Part shown: in pieces, positions 19,736-28,462 of the stretch | How positions within the stretch are numbered: position 1 is the stretch's first letter | Layout: each line of letters begins with the position of its first letter | Assembly (NCBI GenBank): GCA_964035015.1 | Contig: OZ036003.1 | Location: forward strand, 9,551,330-9,615,329 | DNA from: Corallium rubrum | Taxonomy: Eukaryota; Cnidaria; Anthozoa; Scleralcyonacea; Coralliidae | Length of the DNA stretch: 64,000 nucleotides | Direction: 5' to 3' | Notes under the pieces: generated by a model | Seen by the model: only the letters and a program-made list of their open reading frames with translations | What the model was told of the DNA's origin: nothing | Databases searched by the model: none | Translations under genes and position numbers: made by a program

Positions 19736-20764
19736 TAATATATATAGGTGGTGTGCAACCAATCCCTTGAGATTCGAAGGACAAAGATATTTTCGCCATG
19801 TTGGATGATATTATAATTGCAGATGATGAAAATCTTTTGAAATCGTGAACCAACATGGCGGCAATGACGTAAGATGCACACCAGCAATTGATATATATCA
19901 GATTTGCGAAACAAGTTGTTGGGCTTATGTGCATCTAAATGAGCCTTCTTGGCCTCGGTTATCAAGCAAAGATTCTTTTGAATTGCACATAAAAGAATAT
20001 TCAAATTAATCGCTATTATGAAAGTGGTCTATTGTCCATCTTCGTTCTTATCAATTTCTATTTTGATTTCAGAGAGTTTCGCCTTTGCAGCACGTCTTCT
20101 CTGGATCTTACAGTGGGTATCGAGTCGCAACAATTTCCAATATTTCCTAAGAATCGACGATGATCATTTCCTTTGCTTAGAAAGGCTGCTCGCCGAACTC
20201 CCGTTCCGTCCTACACGAGCGCTCTACTGGGGTTTTGTCCACTGTAAACCAACCTTCGTCCGAGTGGACGAGGCTTGGCTCATCCTAACCAAAGACCTTG
20301 TAGACGAGATACTTAGCAAAGCCAACACCACCCTCCCATGCCATCCTTACGGCGACCAAGCGGTTGCCCTTTGGGTAAACAACAGCACATACAACGTCAC
20401 TTATTTTATGGACAACAAAAGAATCGTTCACAAGACGGCCGGCCACGATGCTAAGTACTACAAGAAAACCGTCTGCGAAGAATATTTGAGTCTACATGGA
20501 GTATTTGACCAAGAAATGCGAAAATTCTGGTTGGTTTGGCATAAACTATATCGCGCTAGATTAAACTTCGTACCGCGGTACAATGTTACGTCATTGATAC
20601 CGTTCAAAACGTTGTGTCGACACTCCAAAGTTTTTTCAACCAAAGGTTTCTATCCGGAGTATCGCTACGAACCGCGACCATGTAGAATACATCCAACCTG
20701 GTCCATAAGTCATAGTCGGCATGCAGCTCGGGAAGAGGCTGGGGAGAGATATTCGGACTATTAG
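11376..20764 (+). CDS. GT31-family (beta-1,3-galactosyltransferase-like) glycosyltransferase, two exons
   Basis: Type II Golgi membrane enzyme of the GT31 fold, expected to transfer a hexose from a UDP-sugar to a glycan. Exon 1 is 11376-11814 (donor GTAAGC at 11815) and exon 2 is 20073-20764 (acceptor TTTCAG), joined through a split Glu codon to give about 376 residues. A short basic N-terminus is followed by a membrane segment at about residues 14-30 and a Ser/Pro stem. Next comes HWKRRKRRESIRETWL, matching the conserved R..IRxTW block, then the metal-binding DDD at about 175-177 (FLRIDDDHF), then a PYGDQAV block where the family usually has ED.YVG. Length suits the family. The 8.3-kb intron hosts a Polinton-type element. 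The exact sugar specificity cannot be read. Confidence 0.82.
11917..12035 (+). repeat. tRNA-like SINE head, degraded
   Basis: GGCCTCGGTAGCTCAATGGT resembles a tRNA D-arm with a polymerase III A box. A degenerate B-box-like GGTTACAAGTGG follows, and a tail ending GTCTGTTACATTC. A related tail occurs near 19488-19525. The cloverleaf cannot be completed, so it is not a tRNA gene. Confidence 0.4.
12050..12240. repeat. Mirrored pair of Penelope-tail repeats
   Basis: A reverse copy (CTGCCGAAACAGAGAACGTA, then TTCGAGCGAAGG) is followed at once by a forward copy (GGGCCTTCGTTCGAAACGTT ... CTGTTTCAGCAG), making an imperfect palindrome. The same layout is found at 50090-50275. In the forward half the core reads CTGTGACAAAGG, so the hammerhead-like motif is damaged here. 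Confidence 0.6.
12387..12531. mobile_element. Palindromic MITE, ~145 bp
   Basis: GGCCACGTCCACACGTATAC at the left end is mirrored by CATACGTGTGGACGTGGTC at the right, with internal mirrored GCGTTTTCATATTGTTT. No coding content. It lies directly before the Polinton-type insertion. Confidence 0.65.
13676..14350 (-). CDS. Polinton-element protein with acidic centre and Cys-rich C-terminus (left-arm copy)
   Basis: 224 residues, no family recognised. An N-terminal alpha-helical region (1-110) is followed by a very acidic Glu/Ser stretch (about 112-147). The C-terminal third has ten Cys at about 152, 155, 167, 170, 178, 185, 188, 198, 204 and 207, mostly in CxxC pairs, which suggests two or three zinc sites. 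The right-arm copy at 17413-18087 encodes the same protein without differences. It lies 43 bases downstream of the 105-residue gene in the same direction, so both may be expressed together. Confidence 0.75.
   Translation of the reverse strand: MGERLHDDFRVKEILSHFDYGVDEATASSLLNSLLASYVNLTWNPKGEIVYQGRTIPNTKIAELVEYCVSPYFSGIPEPAGLNVFVKGLADINIDKNLIENVRVLTMLAQAEEETESESENEETSSEEDSEHDKDYTEIESENSIIDEPVDCERCQNPVNFTHVIECPKCLWKYFNKCVIRNLICNVCGTEFKTHDPCRRIIRCTVCPYASVTDRSLNNQEFFV
14394..14711 (-). CDS. Small basic protein, adintovirus/Polinton core-protein-like (left-arm copy)
   Basis: 105 residues: an N-terminal helical domain (LLCTSEPIQQRALLETAS, then IRCICDCMLN), a central basic turn with an SPRSSFMRKKEIL segment, then a Gly/Leu-rich hydrophobic end (GAGFLDVLLGPVL). 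Small proteins of this plan accompany the packaging ATPase in Polinton and adintovirus-like elements and have been likened to adenoviral core/minor virion proteins; that link is from family knowledge and is tentative. The identical right-arm copy is at 17052-17369. Confidence 0.65.
   Translation of the reverse strand: MLIKKHKPFLELLCTSEPIQQRALLETASPEQIRCICDCMLNFWSMQYQLSHALLEDVKPYSDDISTLASPRSSFMRKKEILIQKGAGFLDVLLGPVLEGLAELI
14768..15018. repeat. GA-rich (polypurine) tract beside the ATPase gene, left
   Basis: GAGGAG repeats broken by GAGAAAG, about 250 bases, purine-only on the + strand. It is the mirror counterpart of the CT-rich tract at 16494-16994. It could form triplex or G-rich structures. 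Poly-Ser and poly-Leu frames through it are artefacts. Confidence 0.95.
15026..16408 (+). CDS. Polinton packaging ATPase (A32/FtsK-HerA type) with N-terminal C2H2 finger
   Basis: 460 residues from the first ATG; Met18 (MSYVCSIC) may be the true start. A C2H2 zinc finger lies at about 22-43 (C-x2-C-x12-H-x4-H). It is followed by Walker A GCTQSGKT (71-78), Walker B LIVLDD (143-148), and the block FTKGSHHRNLSVIY with an arginine-rich downstream region, as in DNA-packaging ATPases of Polintons and related viruses. Residues after about 260 form a Gln/Pro-rich tail ending in a short basic segment (KYNLRSRPY). The frame is intact, so the gene is recently active or selected. It is the only single-copy gene in the element and lies in the loop between the mirrored arms. 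Confidence 0.85.
   Translation: MTFSRNVYSAHVLQRVNMSYVCSICGKTFSTLFNMQRHIKNFHKNSTYSRPAHLLNDATVMQHPFTCIVAGCTQSGKTVWVKTLLENAKTTINPPPERIIWCYGQWQPMYLEIIKTIPGIEFYEGIPSDIDSDNFLEVSQRNLIVLDDLMDQSGRDKRIASLFTKGSHHRNLSVIYIVQNIFHQGKETRNISLNAHYIVLFKSPRDKQQISVLARQVNPGHVHEFMKSYEEATTRPHGYLMLDLKPTTDDDHRLKTNVLPGENSSSLQQQLGSFIQKQSYQLPPIVNAMYNTEQKMQDIVQAPQLTPDEKNILYSNQLGRFLTFQNQLHNQSQPLTNLQTQQNTENLTPEIKQETDDLPWSFHATPKTYFVTPPPTVEQPTLKHNFFHNWESSSDWKESDLAKMTPDDREEYEHHLLMTRSKYLPMTKEDVSQLSPEDKKDYHATFKIKTPKYNLRSRPY
16494..16994. repeat. CT-rich (polypyrimidine) tract beside the ATPase gene, right
   Basis: TCCTCC repeats with TTTC interruptions, about 500 bases, twice as long as the mirror tract on the left. It includes a ~90-base unit (CCCCACTTTCTCCTCTTCC...) repeated three times near 16634, 16724 and 16812. 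The extra length shows local expansion after the arms formed. Open frames here are artefacts. Confidence 0.95.
17052..17369 (+). CDS. Small basic protein, adintovirus/Polinton core-protein-like (right-arm copy)
   Basis: Same 105-residue protein as the left-arm copy at 14394-14711, with no amino-acid difference. Here it is in the same direction as the ATPase, about 640 bases after its stop codon. Two unchanged copies imply very recent arm duplication or continuing gene conversion between the arms. Confidence 0.65.
   Translation: MLIKKHKPFLELLCTSEPIQQRALLETASPEQIRCICDCMLNFWSMQYQLSHALLEDVKPYSDDISTLASPRSSFMRKKEILIQKGAGFLDVLLGPVLEGLAELI
17413..18087 (+). CDS. Polinton-element protein with acidic centre and Cys-rich C-terminus (right-arm copy)
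   Basis: Same 224-residue protein as at 13676-14350, no differences. The stop codon is followed by AATAAATATTTT, so TAA overlaps a usable AATAAA poly(A) signal (18086-18091). The rest of the arm, 18092-19148, is non-coding and includes GGGTTA-like blocks repeated with GACGTATG spacers (18890-19140). Confidence 0.75.
   Translation: MGERLHDDFRVKEILSHFDYGVDEATASSLLNSLLASYVNLTWNPKGEIVYQGRTIPNTKIAELVEYCVSPYFSGIPEPAGLNVFVKGLADINIDKNLIENVRVLTMLAQAEEETESESENEETSSEEDSEHDKDYTEIESENSIIDEPVDCERCQNPVNFTHVIECPKCLWKYFNKCVIRNLICNVCGTEFKTHDPCRRIIRCTVCPYASVTDRSLNNQEFFV
19657..19745. repeat. (TA)n microsatellite
   Basis: About 40 TA dinucleotides ending in AATATATAATATATA, in the GT31 intron to the right of the Polinton element. 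Tyr/Ile dipeptide frames through it are artefacts. An inverted-repeat stretch (about 19765-19875, CGCCATGTTGG mirrored by CCAACATGGCGG) and a MITE arm shared with 58575-58725 (19885-20035) follow. Confidence 0.9.
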
Positions 20765-20818
20765 ATAAGCCCGTTTCAAACGTCGCTCTTCTCATGCACC
20801 GAACCTAATACAAGCATT

Positions 20819-20964
20819 AAGGCGGTTTTCCACTAGGCGAAAAATGTCGCGCGAAGCGACATTTTCTTTTGTCTCGCAAGCTCTCGAGTGGAACTAATTA
20901 GCCAAGACGAAAGAAAAATGTCGAGTCGGTCGACAAATGTCGCCTAGTGGAAAGCCGCCTTTAA
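20819..20964. mobile_element. TTAA-flanked MITE, ~145 bp (family M1)
   Basis: GGCGGTTTTCCACTAGGCGA at the left is mirrored by TCGCCTAGTGGAAAGCCGCC at the right, with TTAA on both sides, as piggyBac-type insertions leave. A second copy in reverse orientation lies at about 26900-27043. No coding capacity. Confidence 0.75.
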
Positions 20965-21933
20965 GTGCGGCAGAAGAGCGACGTTTGAATCAATTAAGAG
21001 CGGCTGATTGTATTTCGAGGGGCAAGGCCTGTCGCATTATGTGACGTTGGAGCGACTCTGATTCAAACGTCGAACTTCTCATGTATCGAACCTAATGTAT
21101 AAATGTTTATTTTAATGTATTCTGTTTTTTAATAGTTTGAGGAATTAAGTTCGACGAATTTAAGCATGCCAGCACATCCTCTCATCTACAATTCACGATT
21201 ATCCTGGCCTATTCAGGATAATCGTGAATTTTAAGGAAATTGAAACCCAACGTTAACCCCAACACAACCTTTCATCCTGAGCCTAACCCTAATTACAACC
21301 CTAAAACCTAATCACAACCCTCCGACGAGGAAGTCCGTGTGTCCATATTAAGAACAATGTTTTCGAAGATTCACTGAAGCGTTTCAAATTCTGTAGTCGT
21401 GAATTGAGCAGGCTATGAATTGAGTAAAATTAAACATGGTTTATATTACAAACAGTATAAGAACACATTGTGATGTCTTCTCTGATCCTTTACACCCGGG
21501 GTAGTCTACTAATGTAGTCGAACCAATTCAATTTGAATAGTGAAATTAAAGTAGCGTGCTGCGAAGGTAGCGTTGAAACAACAATCGAAATATACTAAGG
21601 TTTGATATACTGCCGAAACAGAGAACGTAGGAGTCTAACGTTTCGAGCGAAGGCCCTTCTCGCTTTCTCTTAAGTGCCTTTTCGATTCAATTGAGCCTGC
21701 GATATCTTCCGGGAAGTCAAGCTTCCGGGAAATCATCGCCGTTTCACGTTGCAGAAAATGAAAGCGGAAGACACAACATCAACAGTCTGAGCAAAATCTC
21801 TTCAGAACTAATCGCAAAAGAACGTCAACTAAGAGCACCACAGCCTGAGACGAATCGAAAGTATCAAAGAACCTATCTTATTCCTTCACGAACCACAAGT
21901 TTTCTTACATATAAATCATCTTAATTCGCAGCG
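20965..21933. other. Intergenic region between GT31 and the JAB cluster
   Basis: Holds short mirrored segments (TTCAAACGTCG near 20775 and 21060; CACGATTATCCTGG mirrored at 21193-21230), a block of AACCCTAA-like text (21240-21320), and a reverse Penelope-tail repeat (21575-21660). The 77-codon frame 21691-21924 ends just before the next gene and may be 5' leader; it has no family resemblance. Confidence 0.5.
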
Positions 21934-22770
21934 ATGCGAGCTCAAACTTCGCACGGACATCAAGTGTATATTTTTCACGGAGATGCGGATAAAATGAGGA
22001 AGAATCACTCTATTAAATGGTCCCTGTATGGTTTGTGGACCCACTCTTCAAGCCCTGTCGTTCAATATGTCTGTACTGATGAAGACGATCCTACGTTTGG
22101 CAGTAAAGCAAGCTTGCTAGGAATCGAGTTGCTAGGGCGCTGCATTGACGCGTCACGTCGAACAAATAACATAGCAGATGGGAGCCTTGGACGTCAGTTA
22201 GTTATTTATAACGATGGAAACAGCTTGCAGGCTGAGTTGTTTGACGGAAGAACTAGCCTTTCACCGGCTCGCAATTGCTCCATCAAAGAACTTCCAATGG
22301 AAAGTCCATTTGGAGAATTACTACCAAGATCAGTCGCAAGATCACACGAGCGAGAGTCAACCAGACTACGAGCAAGAAACGACGAGACTACGAACAGCCG
22401 ACGAGGAGCTGCAGAGCAAAATACCGGACCTCAAACGAATAAAACTCAGTGGTACACAACGAAAACGGGCGAGGAAAGGTTACGGCGTATCCAGGGTTAT
22501 TGTACACTAAAATTTCCCCCCCAGAATGACAAGGTGGCCATGAGCAGAGATACTTTCACACACGACCTCCAACTCACCATACACCATAATGACCAAACAT
22601 TTGTAGTCGACTTTCCCAATAACTTTCCGAACGACCAAGCCCAGATTTCGTTCAGTAGCTTTCTCAATCCTACCGCGGCACTTGCAAGAAATGATCAAAT
22701 CAGAAGTGGCGAAGATATCGTGGCGGTGGTACGGAAGTATTGCGCTTGTTATAAGTGTAGATATTCTTAA
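21934..22770 (+). CDS. Degenerate JAB / E2-like family member (no JAMM residues)
   Basis: 278 residues, the first member of the cluster and the only one on the + strand. The start (YIFHGDAD ... LYGLWTHSSSPVVQYV) aligns with the FLYKND...LFGLWTTSGNAV opening of the other members. The metal-site Glu and the HSH...SxxD block are absent, so it cannot be a JAMM protease. The middle is a short Arg/Glu-rich linker. The C-terminal domain (about 195-278) has one E2/RWD-like core, TFVVDFPNNFPNDQAQISF, then the family's helix and CACYKC tail. The stop TAA overlaps an AATAAA (22768-22773). It may be a truncated but expressed adaptor or a relic. Confidence 0.65.
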   Translation: MRAQTSHGHQVYIFHGDADKMRKNHSIKWSLYGLWTHSSSPVVQYVCTDEDDPTFGSKASLLGIELLGRCIDASRRTNNIADGSLGRQLVIYNDGNSLQAELFDGRTSLSPARNCSIKELPMESPFGELLPRSVARSHERESTRLRARNDETTNSRRGAAEQNTGPQTNKTQWYTTKTGEERLRRIQGYCTLKFPPQNDKVAMSRDTFTHDLQLTIHHNDQTFVVDFPNNFPNDQAQISFSSFLNPTAALARNDQIRSGEDIVAVVRKYCACYKCRYS

Positions 22771-23461
22771 TAAAACTGTTGAGTGTTGTGATACTTAATA
22801 TTTATGTAGTACATATAGAATAATTGCGAAACGTTTATTGATGTTAAAGTAAAAAGAACGTCTAAAGTCAGGTCACAGAACATCGGACAATTGTTCCAGC
22901 TAGGAACGGTAAAATCACCAACTTAACAGACAAGAAGCTGTTAGTCCAGTTGAGCGACAAGATGTACAGATATAAGACGTTATATGTAACATGCAGAGCA
23001 GTTGAAATTAAACTGTGCACAAACGCAAATTGATGTATGTTAGCAGGTGCAATTATGTCAAAGAAACACATATTGTGTGCCCACTATAGCAATTATTGGT
23101 GCCTCCCCAAAAATTCTGATAATTTAATTCACGGTCACGGTCATATAACAACACCACGGAAACGAAACGCATACAGTACATACATCATCATGTTTATTCA
23201 ATACAAAATTATACAAAAATACAAAATGCTTTTCTTACAGAGACAAAAATTCAGAAAGTTTGGCTTTTATTACTATTGGTCCACTAGCAGTGTATTATGG
23301 CTAGTGTATGTAGTCCATAGTTAGAATGATTATGTTTGGCAAAAACTACAAACAGCCCGCTCTATGTCTCTATATATGATATTACTATCTATTACAAAAC
23401 AATTATATATCATGTCAGAACTAAGACGTTTTCCACAAATTTAAATATTTATTATAGGTAA

Positions 23462-23615
23462 TAGCATGGTATCGAGTGCAATTTGGAAAAAACATGCCCG
23501 AGAGTTTTTCAAAGACTATCAAAATTGCACGAGTCCGAAGGAAAAGTGCTATTTGAGGTCTTTGAAAAACTCACGAGTGCGTGTTTTTTTCAAATTGCAC
23601 GAGAAATCATGCTAT
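23462..23615. repeat. Palindromic repeat, ~150 bp
   Basis: GTGCAATTTGGAAAAAACAT is mirrored by TTTTTTTCAAATTGCACGAG, with inner TTTTTCAAAGAC mirrored by GTCTTTGAAAAACTC. Probably a MITE. The rest of 22771-24025 is AT-rich sequence in which I see no gene. Confidence 0.55.
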
Positions 23616-24030
23616 TACTTATTAATAATATACATGAAAAAATTTAACATGAAGAGAATCTTTCCAATCAAAATGCTTTGTGCAAATAACATATATGAAA
23701 AAATATTGACAAGAAAAGCTTTTTTTCTAGTCAGAAATGATTTTTGTACAAATTTAAAAAAATAAAAACTTTGCACTGTATTTCCTTTTTTCTGCACTGT
23801 ATTTCCTCAAAACTGCACTGCTCTCAGTCAATCAGAATTGAGAAATTTTCTTGTGTATATTATTAGATCTAAAAATACCAAGCTAATCATGCATGTTGTC
23901 AATGTAATATAAAAATCTCTACATTGAAAATATCAAAGTCTTTAAAAAAAATCAAGTTTAACCTCTACCATTTTTCATCTAAATTATCTTTGAGAGGAAA
24001 TATGTAACACTATGGAAGTTTGTTTCAGGC

Positions 24031-24440
24031 CATGTCCACACTAATCTGTTTTCAAACGAAAACGGGGACCTCGTATCGAAAAAGTATCAAAAGTTTTCCG
24101 TCCACATTATCGTTTTCGAATCGATTTCGCCGTTTAGTAAAACACTAAAAATTACATCTACAGGGGAATGAATGAATAGTTCTAGGTGACTGAAACCAAG
24201 ATAACATAATCGTGACATCATCGTTTTCCAAAAGCTTCGTTTTTGCCGTCCACACTGGTGCAGAAAAACGGCGTCTTCGAATGTCTCCACTCTGGAGAGC
24301 GTTTTCGAAACGCTCCATTTTCGGTCACCGAAGACGCCGGATTATAGTGTGGACGTCAGAGACCTAACCGCATCGAAAAGTCTCCGTTTCCTTTTGTAAA
24401 CGGATTTCTTTTGAAAACAGATTATTGTGGACATGGCCTA
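24031..24440. mobile_element. MITE with GGCCATGTCCACA termini, ~410 bp
   Basis: AGGCCATGTCCACACTAATC at the left is mirrored by a matching block around GATTATTGTGGACATGGCCT at the right. Several internal mirrored CCACACT and GTTTTCGAA blocks. No coding frame. It lies just past the 3' end of the JAB gene at 24556-26178. Confidence 0.8.
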
Positions 24441-24555
24441 ACTTTCTCAACCCTGAATTCCCTTTTCGTATTTTACATTTGATTAACACCAGAGGATTTT
24501 ACTCGTCGTTGGGAGCCTCTAAGGTTGAAAGTTTGCACAGAATCACTATATTGCA

Positions 24556-26178
24556 CTATTTGCTTTTTACGAAATCTTTACACTTTTCACAACGACATTC
24601 TTGGGAAATAGCGAATAAGATCTTAGATGCAGAATCCAATTTCCTTGTTGAGGAGCGATTAGAAAGGCTATGATATCCCGCATAACGCATATATTTGTAA
24701 TTTATCGTTGCTAAGGTAAAAGGGAACGTCGAGGTAAGGGTGATTGTCCACAGCTTAGATGAATGTTTGAAGGACACTTCCAAAATCGCTTCGTCTTGTA
24801 GGGTGACGTCATACTTGATCTGCGTTTCAAAACTTCCGGGGTCTGCAAAGGAACTGTCATTCAATTCCTGAAGCATGGCATTGCCTTTTTCTGTGAGGAA
24901 TAAGGCCGGAAAGGGCCGGTCAGCGCGGGTTACGCTGTCAACCGTCATTTTTTTACAGTCAGTGCAATCAAACGAACAATTTCTTTTGATGGATAGAAGA
25001 ATGTCAACGTAGTTATTGAGAGAGTTGGGCTTGTGAGTATGACAATTATCAGAAGGCTTGGGAATACAATTGTATCTACAGCAGTGCATCTTTGCTGGTC
25101 CCTCTGGAAATATTGTGGGAAAAGTTATTAACCAGGACTTGTCTTTGTGCTTAAACTTCATCTCGATGTCACCAGAGGGACTGCCTTCCATACCGATATC
25201 TTGAGGGCGCAAATTAGATCGAATCCAGTCGTAAATTTTCTTTATCGTAATATCTCTCCTCGTTTGTTTTTCATTCTCATTTCTTCGAGTTGGAGGAGAG
25301 GGTTTCTGGGAAGCTAACGGGGGCGAAGACACACGAGACGTTCCTGGCTCCATTCTTGGGTCTAAAGGCGGATTTTTGCCTTTCTGTTGTTTGGAGGGGT
25401 CAGCATCAGGAGTTTCGCCTTGTGGAGTAGTTGAAGAATTTCTTCCAGACGCACCGCCACGCCCAGTCTTGACCGCCCCAGCGTAATCATTCTTCAGCGA
25501 GCCTGCTCTTGGACTATCATCGGCGGAGGCTGGGGAAGAATTACCGCCACTGCTTTGCCGTGCAACAGCGTTTCTTCTAGAGCCATCTCTCGAAGTAGGC
25601 TGATGGTTGTTCGTAGGGGTAGTGTCCATCGGTTCGCTCTGTTGATTCTCTGAGCCAGTATCCAGCTCTCTGGCAATTGTCGAATCCATTGTAAACGGAC
25701 TGTCGCCGTCTAGAACTTTGAATTCTGCTTTCAGACAAGTGTGTCCACCATCGGTGAAAAAATACGGAGATAAAACAATTCTATCAGTACCTTCTATATT
25801 AACAATGATTACCAGAAACTTCTTTATGCCTTGAGGATAGTTATTCCTCACAGTTCGTCGGTCCCCATCGCTTGGTTCGTTCAATGTCAAATGATGATGC
25901 GAATGCCACTCGCCGATATGACACAACATGAACGTCTCATTTAAGAACTCTCCAACACGCTTCATGTATTCTATATCTTGATTAAACGACACATCGGTTC
26001 GCTTGCAGTGTTTGCCCGGTCCAACGACAACGTGGATGACAGCGTTCCCAGACGTTGTCCAAAGACCAAATAGGTTTCCGCCTGTTTCGATACGTTGATG
26101 ACGGTACACCTCGGTACACATTGTGTTGTAGTCATTCTTATATAAGAATACTTTATGCTCGCTCCTCCCGACAGACAT
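24556..26178 (-). CDS. JAB/JAMM metalloprotease with two E2/RWD-like repeats, copy A (intact)
   Basis: 540 residues in a single exon. Residues 1-155 form a JAB (MPN, prokaryotic-JAB-like) domain with the full metal site: Glu31 in ETGGNLFGLW, His92 and His94 in GEWHSH, Ser103 and Asp106 in EPSDGD. Such domains cleave isopeptide or peptide bonds after ubiquitin-like proteins. Residues 160-305 are a disordered Ser/Pro/Gln/Arg linker. Residues 308-408 and 430-540 are two repeats with a helix, beta strands and a WLITFPTIFPEGPAK-type core like E2/RWD domains, each ending in a helix plus Cys cluster (CSFDCTDC at 401-408, CRCEKC at 528-533). No E2 catalytic Cys could be placed with confidence. JAB assignment is firm; the E2/RWD reading is inference. 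Confidence 0.8.
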   Translation of the reverse strand: MSVGRSEHKVFLYKNDYNTMCTEVYRHQRIETGGNLFGLWTTSGNAVIHVVVGPGKHCKRTDVSFNQDIEYMKRVGEFLNETFMLCHIGEWHSHHHLTLNEPSDGDRRTVRNNYPQGIKKFLVIIVNIEGTDRIVLSPYFFTDGGHTCLKAEFKVLDGDSPFTMDSTIARELDTGSENQQSEPMDTTPTNNHQPTSRDGSRRNAVARQSSGGNSSPASADDSPRAGSLKNDYAGAVKTGRGGASGRNSSTTPQGETPDADPSKQQKGKNPPLDPRMEPGTSRVSSPPLASQKPSPPTRRNENEKQTRRDITIKKIYDWIRSNLRPQDIGMEGSPSGDIEMKFKHKDKSWLITFPTIFPEGPAKMHCCRYNCIPKPSDNCHTHKPNSLNNYVDILLSIKRNCSFDCTDCKKMTVDSVTRADRPFPALFLTEKGNAMLQELNDSSFADPGSFETQIKYDVTLQDEAILEVSFKHSSKLWTITLTSTFPFTLATINYKYMRYAGYHSLSNRSSTRKLDSASKILFAISQECRCEKCKDFVKSK

Positions 26179-26315
26179 GTTGTTTGGTCAGAATTCAGAC
26201 TGAAGACCTAGTGGTCTACATACATCACGAAGTCGATGGCGAGAGTAAAAGTGCAAGCAACAACGTCAGAGGTTCGCCTTAAATATTTGTAATCTACTTT
26301 CAGTTTTGTATGCTA

Positions 26316-26525
26316 CTTCCGACTTGTAAGCACGTGATGAAATTAAAACTGTGTTGAATTTCAGATATGACAAAAATAAAGACAAGGATACTCATATCAA
26401 CATGTAAACAAGTTTAAATACCATTTTACCAGAGTTATGTGAACGTGAAAGCATTACTCGTTTATAGCGACAACCTCAAAAATATACTTTTCGGTTTTGT
26501 CACTTCCGTTTTATAAACACGTGAT
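26316..26525 (-). promoter_or_regulatory. Copy A promoter: two ETS/E-box modules
   Basis: CTTCCG-N9-CACGTGAT occurs at 26316-26338 and 26503-26525, about 140 and 330 bases upstream of the copy A start codon. A TATTTAAGG TATA-like box lies about 26280-26290. CTTCCG/CGGAAG is the ETS core and CACGTG the E-box core (USF/MiT class). The same module with the same 9-base spacer is found at copies B, C and D. Confidence 0.6.
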
Positions 26526-26899
26526 AAATTAAAGGACACAAATGTTACTATACTCAAATAAAAAGCATATCTAGCTGCAATATAATTGTTGAATTTGATT
26601 ATCTTTTATTAAATAAAGACAGATAATGTTTAAGTCAACGATGATATATTGGCTATAGCAAAAATATACATTACGAATATAATTCCTGCAATATGTATGA
26701 TTTTCCAAGAACGCTACAATAAGATCATTTTCTAAGAAGGAAAGTACTTAGACTTACCAGGAAAACAGGTCACGGTGTTGACATTTTTGTTTCTACATCA
26801 TGCTGCTAAATTATGAAAAGAATGCAACAAGTTAGTATCAGCTCGGATTTCAAAACATCCGTACCACGAAAAATTCGCCGAACCACTATCGCCGTATAA

Positions 26900-27043
26900 A
26901 GGTGGTTTTCCACTAGGCACGACATTTGTCGACCGACTCGACATTTTTCTATTGTCTGGGCTAATTATTTCCACTCGAGAGCTTGCGAGACAAAAGAAAA
27001 TGTCGCTTCGCGCGACATTTTTCGCCTAGTGGAAAACCGCCTT
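26900..27043. mobile_element. TTAA-type MITE (family M1), second copy
   Basis: Reverse-orientation relative of 20819-20964: GGTGGTTTTCCACTAGGC at the left, GCCTAGTGGAAAACCGCC at the right. The matching positions of unit B (about 32285) and unit C (about 36875) lack it, which shows it inserted after the gene duplication. Confidence 0.75.
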
Positions 27044-27096
27044 AAGGACGTATACCTAATAATATGAACGGTTTTTCTGATTGGCTGTATAATTAA

Positions 27097-27576
27097 AGTG
27101 CCTTTGAAACGAAAATTAACTAGTTTGTCTTATTTGAAAGAACACTTCAAATGATAGAGTAACATCTTTTGCAGTTTTTCGTTTCCTTGCTTCGTTCTTG
27201 AGATATTTCAGTTTGTTTGATGTAAATGTCAGATTTTGCAACGTCACACGTGCACTAGTAATGAGTTATCGAAAAACGTTATATATCTTTGCTATTGTTA
27301 AATATAATCACTTGACAATCTACCTGTTTAGTGTTCTGGGCGAAACACACGCCCATGCTTCCCTCGAATTATTTTGGTTTGATAATAGCAAAGATATATA
27401 ACTTTTTTTAATAACTCATTATGCCTATGTGACATTAAAATGTTTAATTTGCATATCGTAGAAACTGAAATATCTCAAGAACGAAGCAAGGAAACGAAAA
27501 ACTTCAAAAGATGTTACTCTATCATTTTAAGCGTTCTTTCAAATAAGACAGACTTAATTTTCATTTCATAGACACT
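27097..27576. mobile_element. TTAA-flanked TIR element, 480 bp (family M2)
   Basis: AGTGCCTTTGAAACGAAAAT at the left is mirrored by ATTTTCATTTCATAGACACT at the right, with TTAA at 27093-27096 and 27577-27580. The empty site is preserved in unit B near 32341 and unit C near 36930 (AATTAACCAATCACATTG). piggyBac-like by target choice. Related damaged copies lie in the ODAD2 introns. Confidence 0.85.
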
Positions 27577-27702
27577 TTAACCAATCACATTGTTAATTTT
27601 ATAGACTAGCTTGGTTGACCGAAACCAATCAGAAACCTTCTAGTGCTTACGATAGCGACGTGATGACTCTATATAATTGCAATAATCGCCACAACCGCTA
27701 AT

Positions 27703-28134
27703 AAGGCCTGGTTCATACGTCGCATTTAATTCAGACTAATTTAACTCAATCAATTAAATGCGACTGTAGTGTGACGTATGAAACGAATTAAATTCGACTG
27801 AAGAGTTAAATTCGTCTGAGACGTTGTATCCGTCACGGTGAGACGGATACGACGTCTGAAATGCGTGTTGGTTTCAGACGTCGCTGCATGTTCGTCGCAT
27901 CGAATTAAATGCATAAATTTTGATAACATATCTTTTGTGCCCGTGATCAGATTTTTGTTTACTTCGCATGCGTATTGGACGTTTTTGACGCGATCTAGCG
28001 GAATTTTCCTTGCTCGTCACTGAATTAAATTCGTCGCATGAAACGAATTCGAGTTTACATCGATCGACCAGTCGACGAAGCTAACTATGAATTAAATTCG
28101 TCTGAATTAAATGCGACGTATGAAACAGGCCTTA
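27703..28134. mobile_element. MITE with AAGGCCTGGTTCATACG termini, ~430 bp
   Basis: AAGGCCTGGTTCATACGTCG at the left is mirrored by CGACGTATGAAACAGGCCTT at the right, with many internal GAATTAAAT/ATTTAATTC mirrored units. Absent from the matching place of unit B (about 32490). No coding capacity. Confidence 0.8.
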
Positions 28135-28462
28135 AGATTTCTGAACGCATGGTTTCCATATAATCATGATACGGTACCCAAGTTCAATTTGGGGTGATTG
28201 TGGAGGTTATACAGAAACCATGCAAGCATAAGCAGAACGACGTACGCAAGTGGAGTTTTGTACTTTGAACGTACAAAGAGTTCAGTTGGTCATGAAGTGC
28301 TTGTTGCGCCTGCGCATATATACGTTGTTGCAACTTGTGTTAATTTTACATGTGTCAATCAGGCTTTAAGGCCACGTTTTTACACTGTGCAATTTTTCAT
28401 GCAACTTAATTGTCTCCCAAGAACAAAGGCGTTGACGTAACTGTTGTGACACAAGTAGCACG

